Source of the DNA: CAZTPH01 sp031552655 | GTDB lineage: Bacteria; Pseudomonadota; Gammaproteobacteria; UBA9339 | Direction of reading: 5' to 3' | Assembly (NCBI GenBank): GCA_031552655.1 | Contig: JAVBML010000063.1 | Span: 1 to 7,954 of the forward strand | Length of the DNA stretch: 7,954 bases | Shown here: positions 5,813-7,954 of the stretch, piece after piece | Layout of the letters: every line of letters starts with the position of its first letter | How positions within the stretch are numbered: position 1 is the stretch's first letter | The notes under the pieces: generated by a model | Seen by the model: the letters and a program-made list of their open reading frames with translations, nothing else | The model's database searches: none | Told to the model about the DNA's origin: nothing | Position numbers and translations under genes: made by a program

Positions 5813-6961
5813 ATGTCTATGAATAGCATAAATGGAAGCACTGAACAGTTATTTTTTTCCGGTGCCGATTATTTTTCATCATTGCTAGCTGCTATCAATG
5901 GTGCTCAACGATCGATAGATTTGGAAACCTATATCTTTGCCGTGGATTCCGTCGGTGAAAAGATTTTGGAGGCTTTAATTGCTGCAGTTACTCGAGGGGT
6001 AATTGTTAGGGTTATGGTGGATGGGGCAGGTACTCCGAATTGGGGCGGTACTTTGGTTAGGAAACTTGAACAAGTTGGAGGTGAGACCCGTGTTTTTCAT
6101 CCTTTTCCCTGGCGCCTTTGGCAGTGGAGCCGTTCCGTAGTTTGGGTTCCATTTTTAGTTAGAGCCATTTATCTTTTGCTGAAGATTAATTCCCGCAATC
6201 ATCGCAAGGTTTGCATCATCGATGGAAAAATTGTATATACGGGAAGCTTTAATGTTTCCCAGGATCACGTGGATAGAGATGGAAAGCAGCGAGGTTGGCG
6301 AGATACGGGAGTTCGCTTAGAAAATGTGGATCTAGAAGATGTTATATTAGCCTTTGAATCATCCTGGGCCCATCGACCCATGCAGGAGAGAATAAGGAAA
6401 TTTTTTCGTCACATTGGTACCAATCCGGTGATTCGTCTTAATAACAATTGGCACCGGCGCCGCATTTTATATAAAAATTTACTGGGTAGAATTAGAGGAT
6501 GTAGGCGTAGAGTTTGGATTACCAATGCCTATTTTGTTCCCGATAATTTTTTACTACGTCGATTGACCGATGCTGCGCGGCAAAGTATCGATGTGAGAAT
6601 TTTATTGCCGGCTCAATCCGATGTGGCTTTTATGCCCTGGGCATCAAAGACTTTCTATGAAAAATTGTTGCAAGCGGGCGTGAGAATTTTTGAATATTTA
6701 CCCGTTATGCTCCATGCGAAAACTTTAATTCTAGATGATTGGATGATCATTGGTTCCAGCAATCTTAACCACCGTAGTTTGCTCCATGATTTGGAAGTTG
6801 ATGTTAATATTAGATCCAAAGCAGCAAGGGAGACATTGGAAAAACAGTTTTTAGTAGATTTGGAAAATTCCCGGGAGATATCTTTGGCAGACTGGCAGAA
6901 ACGTACTTGGTATCAACGTTTGGTTGGAAATTTAATTCTCTATTTAAAGTATTTCATTTAA
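5813..6961 (+). CDS. cls: Cardiolipin synthase, phospholipase D family (ClsB-like)
   Basis: The protein belongs to the PLD superfamily and should make cardiolipin by phosphatidyl transfer between phospholipids at the inner membrane. Its 382 residues carry both HKD motifs: HRKVCIID at 130-137 (His130, Lys132, Asp137), followed by GKIVYTGSFN, and HAKTLILD at 301-308 (His301, Lys303, Asp308), followed by the typical GSSNLNHRSL. Family segments such as LETYIFAVDSVGEKI (38-52) and the N-A-Y-F-V-P strand (238-243) agree. It lacks the two N-terminal membrane helices of ClsA. Its length and C-terminal KRTWYQR segment resemble E. coli ClsB (413 aa), although a hydrophobic stretch at about 109-123 may touch the membrane. 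The donor lipid pair cannot be told from sequence. A start at 5819 (second ATG) is possible. It is divergent from pssA with overlapping promoters. Its stop lies 17 bp from the stop of the convergent gene on its right. Confidence 0.9.
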   Translation: MSMNSINGSTEQLFFSGADYFSSLLAAINGAQRSIDLETYIFAVDSVGEKILEALIAAVTRGVIVRVMVDGAGTPNWGGTLVRKLEQVGGETRVFHPFPWRLWQWSRSVVWVPFLVRAIYLLLKINSRNHRKVCIIDGKIVYTGSFNVSQDHVDRDGKQRGWRDTGVRLENVDLEDVILAFESSWAHRPMQERIRKFFRHIGTNPVIRLNNNWHRRRILYKNLLGRIRGCRRRVWITNAYFVPDNFLLRRLTDAARQSIDVRILLPAQSDVAFMPWASKTFYEKLLQAGVRIFEYLPVMLHAKTLILDDWMIIGSSNLNHRSLLHDLEVDVNIRSKAARETLEKQFLVDLENSREISLADWQKRTWYQRLVGNLILYLKYFI

Positions 6962-6978
6962 TGGCAATTGATAGGAAA

Positions 6979-7830
6979 CTATAGTTCGTCTCTCAGAGAT
7001 TGTTCATACGTTTGAGTTTCCCTGGGAATCTTTTTTTCATTGTCTTTTTTTTCCATACATGTCATGGATGTCAAACTGAAAAGATTTTCTAAAGATATAT
7101 TATTTTCAAATTTTAGTGATAGATTTACGAAATTACTTTTATTGATTTTGTTTGCTAAATAGCTTTTTTCATTAATTAAATGATGCACAATGTCATTTAA
7201 TTGCTCCGATGTCTTAATTAGTAAAGAGAAATTACTATTTCGAGCGTAGCCTGCGAGAAAACTTTTTTTTCTAACAGCATTAACATCTATGGTATCCATC
7301 GTTTGCAAATTTTGGGCTTGGATATGATCCGCAGTACCCACGAAGCCTCCCACCCCACTAAGCCCATAAACCCTGAGGTTAACCAGGGTGATGTTATGGA
7401 GGTCGGTATGGGCAGCTAAACCTACCAAGCTTCCTACAATGGAACTGCCGGTGATATCGAAATTTTCTAAGGTTAAGTTTTCCAAGACATTGTGGTTGTC
7501 TTCATCATAGCCACAGCGACCAAATAGTCCCACACTATTTTCATCCCTGCGGTTAATGAAGAGATTTTTAATACGATAGCCATTGCCATCAAAGTTGCCG
7601 GAGAATGATTTTGATGTCGCAGCATTGTAGTTATTATAGAAGTCAATTGTATTGCCTCCACCTAGCGGTTTGAACCCTTTACCATTGTTCCAAGTTTTGG
7701 TTATGGTGGCATCAATATCTTGACTTAGCACATAGTTACTATCGAGATGAGTATTGATATTTTGTAGATCATAGACGTCATTAATCAGCGCATATATTTT
7801 AATTTTTGCAGCTCTAACGCTGCTAGCCAA
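6979..7830 (-). CDS. Short GLUG-repeat protein resembling part of an FHA-type adhesin
   Basis: No enzyme function is recognisable. From the TTG at 7830 the protein has 283 residues. It opens with a block typical of the GLUG region of large secreted adhesins: YALINDVYDLQNI, then SNYVLSQDIDAT, W-N-N-G-K-G-F-K-P-L-G near 47-57, and FSGNFDGNGYRIKNLFINR (76-94). Four glycine-rich repeats follow at about 30-residue spacing: VGLFGRC (100), VGSLVGLA (132), VGGFVGTA (160) and a degenerate FLAGYARN (191). Such repeats probably form a beta-helix. The last 80 residues are hydrophilic, AT-rich in DNA and unlike the repeats. The start is uncertain: the only standard start codon is this TTG, without a ribosome binding site, and the frame continues upstream to 7902 with a signal-peptide-like stretch. 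The family usually occurs in much larger proteins, so this may be a reduced or broken gene. Secretion or surface location is inferred, not shown. Confidence 0.65.
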   Translation of the reverse strand: MASSVRAAKIKIYALINDVYDLQNINTHLDSNYVLSQDIDATITKTWNNGKGFKPLGGGNTIDFYNNYNAATSKSFSGNFDGNGYRIKNLFINRRDENSVGLFGRCGYDEDNHNVLENLTLENFDITGSSIVGSLVGLAAHTDLHNITLVNLRVYGLSGVGGFVGTADHIQAQNLQTMDTIDVNAVRKKSFLAGYARNSNFSLLIKTSEQLNDIVHHLINEKSYLANKINKSNFVNLSLKFENNISLENLFSLTSMTCMEKKDNEKKIPRETQTYEQSLRDEL

Positions 7831-7902
7831 GGAGAACGAAGTGTAGGCTAGAAGTCCGAGGTAGGTGAGGGTTTTTAGTAGAGCAAAGCGAGTGCTAAAA
7901 AT
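7831..7902 (-). other. In-frame signal-peptide-like extension of the GLUG gene
   Basis: The GLUG frame is open for 24 codons upstream of the TTG at 7830, back to an ATT at 7902-7900 that directly follows an in-frame TAG (7905-7903). The translation (IFSTRFALLKTLTYLGLL, then AYTSFSLASSVRAA running across the TTG) has a basic n-region, a hydrophobic core and possible signal peptidase sites (after S-L-A or V-R-A). It contains no ATG, GTG, CTG or other TTG. The likely alternatives are a rare ATT start, an original ATG mutated to ATT, or reinitiation from the gene ending at 7895. Confidence 0.45.
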
Positions 7903-7954
7903 CTATACTAAGCGTTAAGTCATAGTAGCGTATTCCAGCTGCGGGACGGCCGAG
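7895..7954 (-). CDS. C-terminal end of a gene entering from the right edge, outer-membrane-protein-like ending
   Basis: One minus-strand frame is open from the right edge to a TAG at 7897-7895 and ends LGRPAAGIRYYDLTLSIDF. The terminal Phe with hydrophobic residues at positions 3, 5, 7 and 9 from the end (Ile, Leu, Leu, Tyr) matches the C-terminal signature of outer-membrane beta-barrels recognised by the assembly machinery. The DNA here is also GC-richer than its surroundings. Its end overlaps the open frame of the GLUG gene by 8 bp. If the GLUG protein is an adhesin, this could be its TpsB/FhaC-like transporter, but 19 residues cannot establish that. Another frame stays open up to a TAA at 7917-7915, so even the reading frame is not certain. 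Confidence 0.4.
   Translation of the reverse strand, partial: LGRPAAGIRYYDLTLSIDF

Noticed and set aside
6962..6978. Bidirectional terminator between cls and the GLUG gene
   Set aside because: The 17-bp gap contains no inverted repeat or T tract of use.
7905..7954. tmRNA-like string on the minus strand (a GTCC, GCAGCTGG, then GACT and TTAG pattern recalling the 3' half of ssrA)
   Set aside because: No T-arm (GGTTCAA-type) or CCA end follows in the window, and the matches are short and gapped. The same bases read as an OMP-like C-terminus.
7948..7954. Possible tRNA-Leu 5' end (GGCCGAG at the plus-strand edge)
   Set aside because: Only a handful of bases are present before the window ends, so no cloverleaf can be tested.

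Overview
The window looks like a chromosomal stretch of a moderately AT-rich (roughly 40% GC by eye) Gram-negative bacterium, most likely a gammaproteobacterium. The basis is an E. coli-type adenylosuccinate lyase, a class A PBP1a with an inserted OB domain, a membrane-type phosphatidylserine synthase of beta/gammaproteobacterial style and a ClsB-like cardiolipin synthase. The genus cannot be named from the sequence. Gene density is high and no intergenic gap exceeds about 165 bp, so there is no long unexplained non-coding stretch. I see no insertion sequence, CRISPR array or complete RNA gene.

Layout, left to right. (1) 1-76, minus: the first 25 codons of a membrane-anchored protein that runs off the left edge, with a good ribosome binding site, a perfect extended -10 box and a 16-bp palindrome near -41. 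(2) 200-1597 and 1605-3932, both minus: purB (purine/AMP synthesis) directly downstream of mrcA/ponA (penicillin-binding protein 1A), 7 nt apart and presumably one transcript. (3) 4096-4947, plus: nfo (endonuclease IV), divergent from mrcA and overlapping the end of pssA by 23 bp. (4) 4925-5704, minus: pssA, and 5813-6961, plus: cls. These are divergent phospholipid genes whose two predicted sigma70 promoters occupy the same 35 bp. (5) 6979-7830 (open to 7902), minus: a short GLUG-repeat protein resembling a segment of FHA-type adhesins, with a signal-peptide-like N-terminus but no ATG or GTG start. (6) 7895-7954, minus: the probable C-terminus of another gene entering from the right edge, with an outer-membrane beta-barrel type ending (terminal Phe and alternating hydrophobic residues).

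How they work together: most of the window serves envelope biogenesis (peptidoglycan, PE and cardiolipin synthesis), with purine synthesis and base-excision repair genes interspersed. The right end may be a two-partner-secretion or adhesin remnant. The most notable observations are the interlocked pssA/cls promoters and the GLUG gene with its unclear start next to a putative OMP C-terminus. I did not find convincing evidence of a wholly new system.
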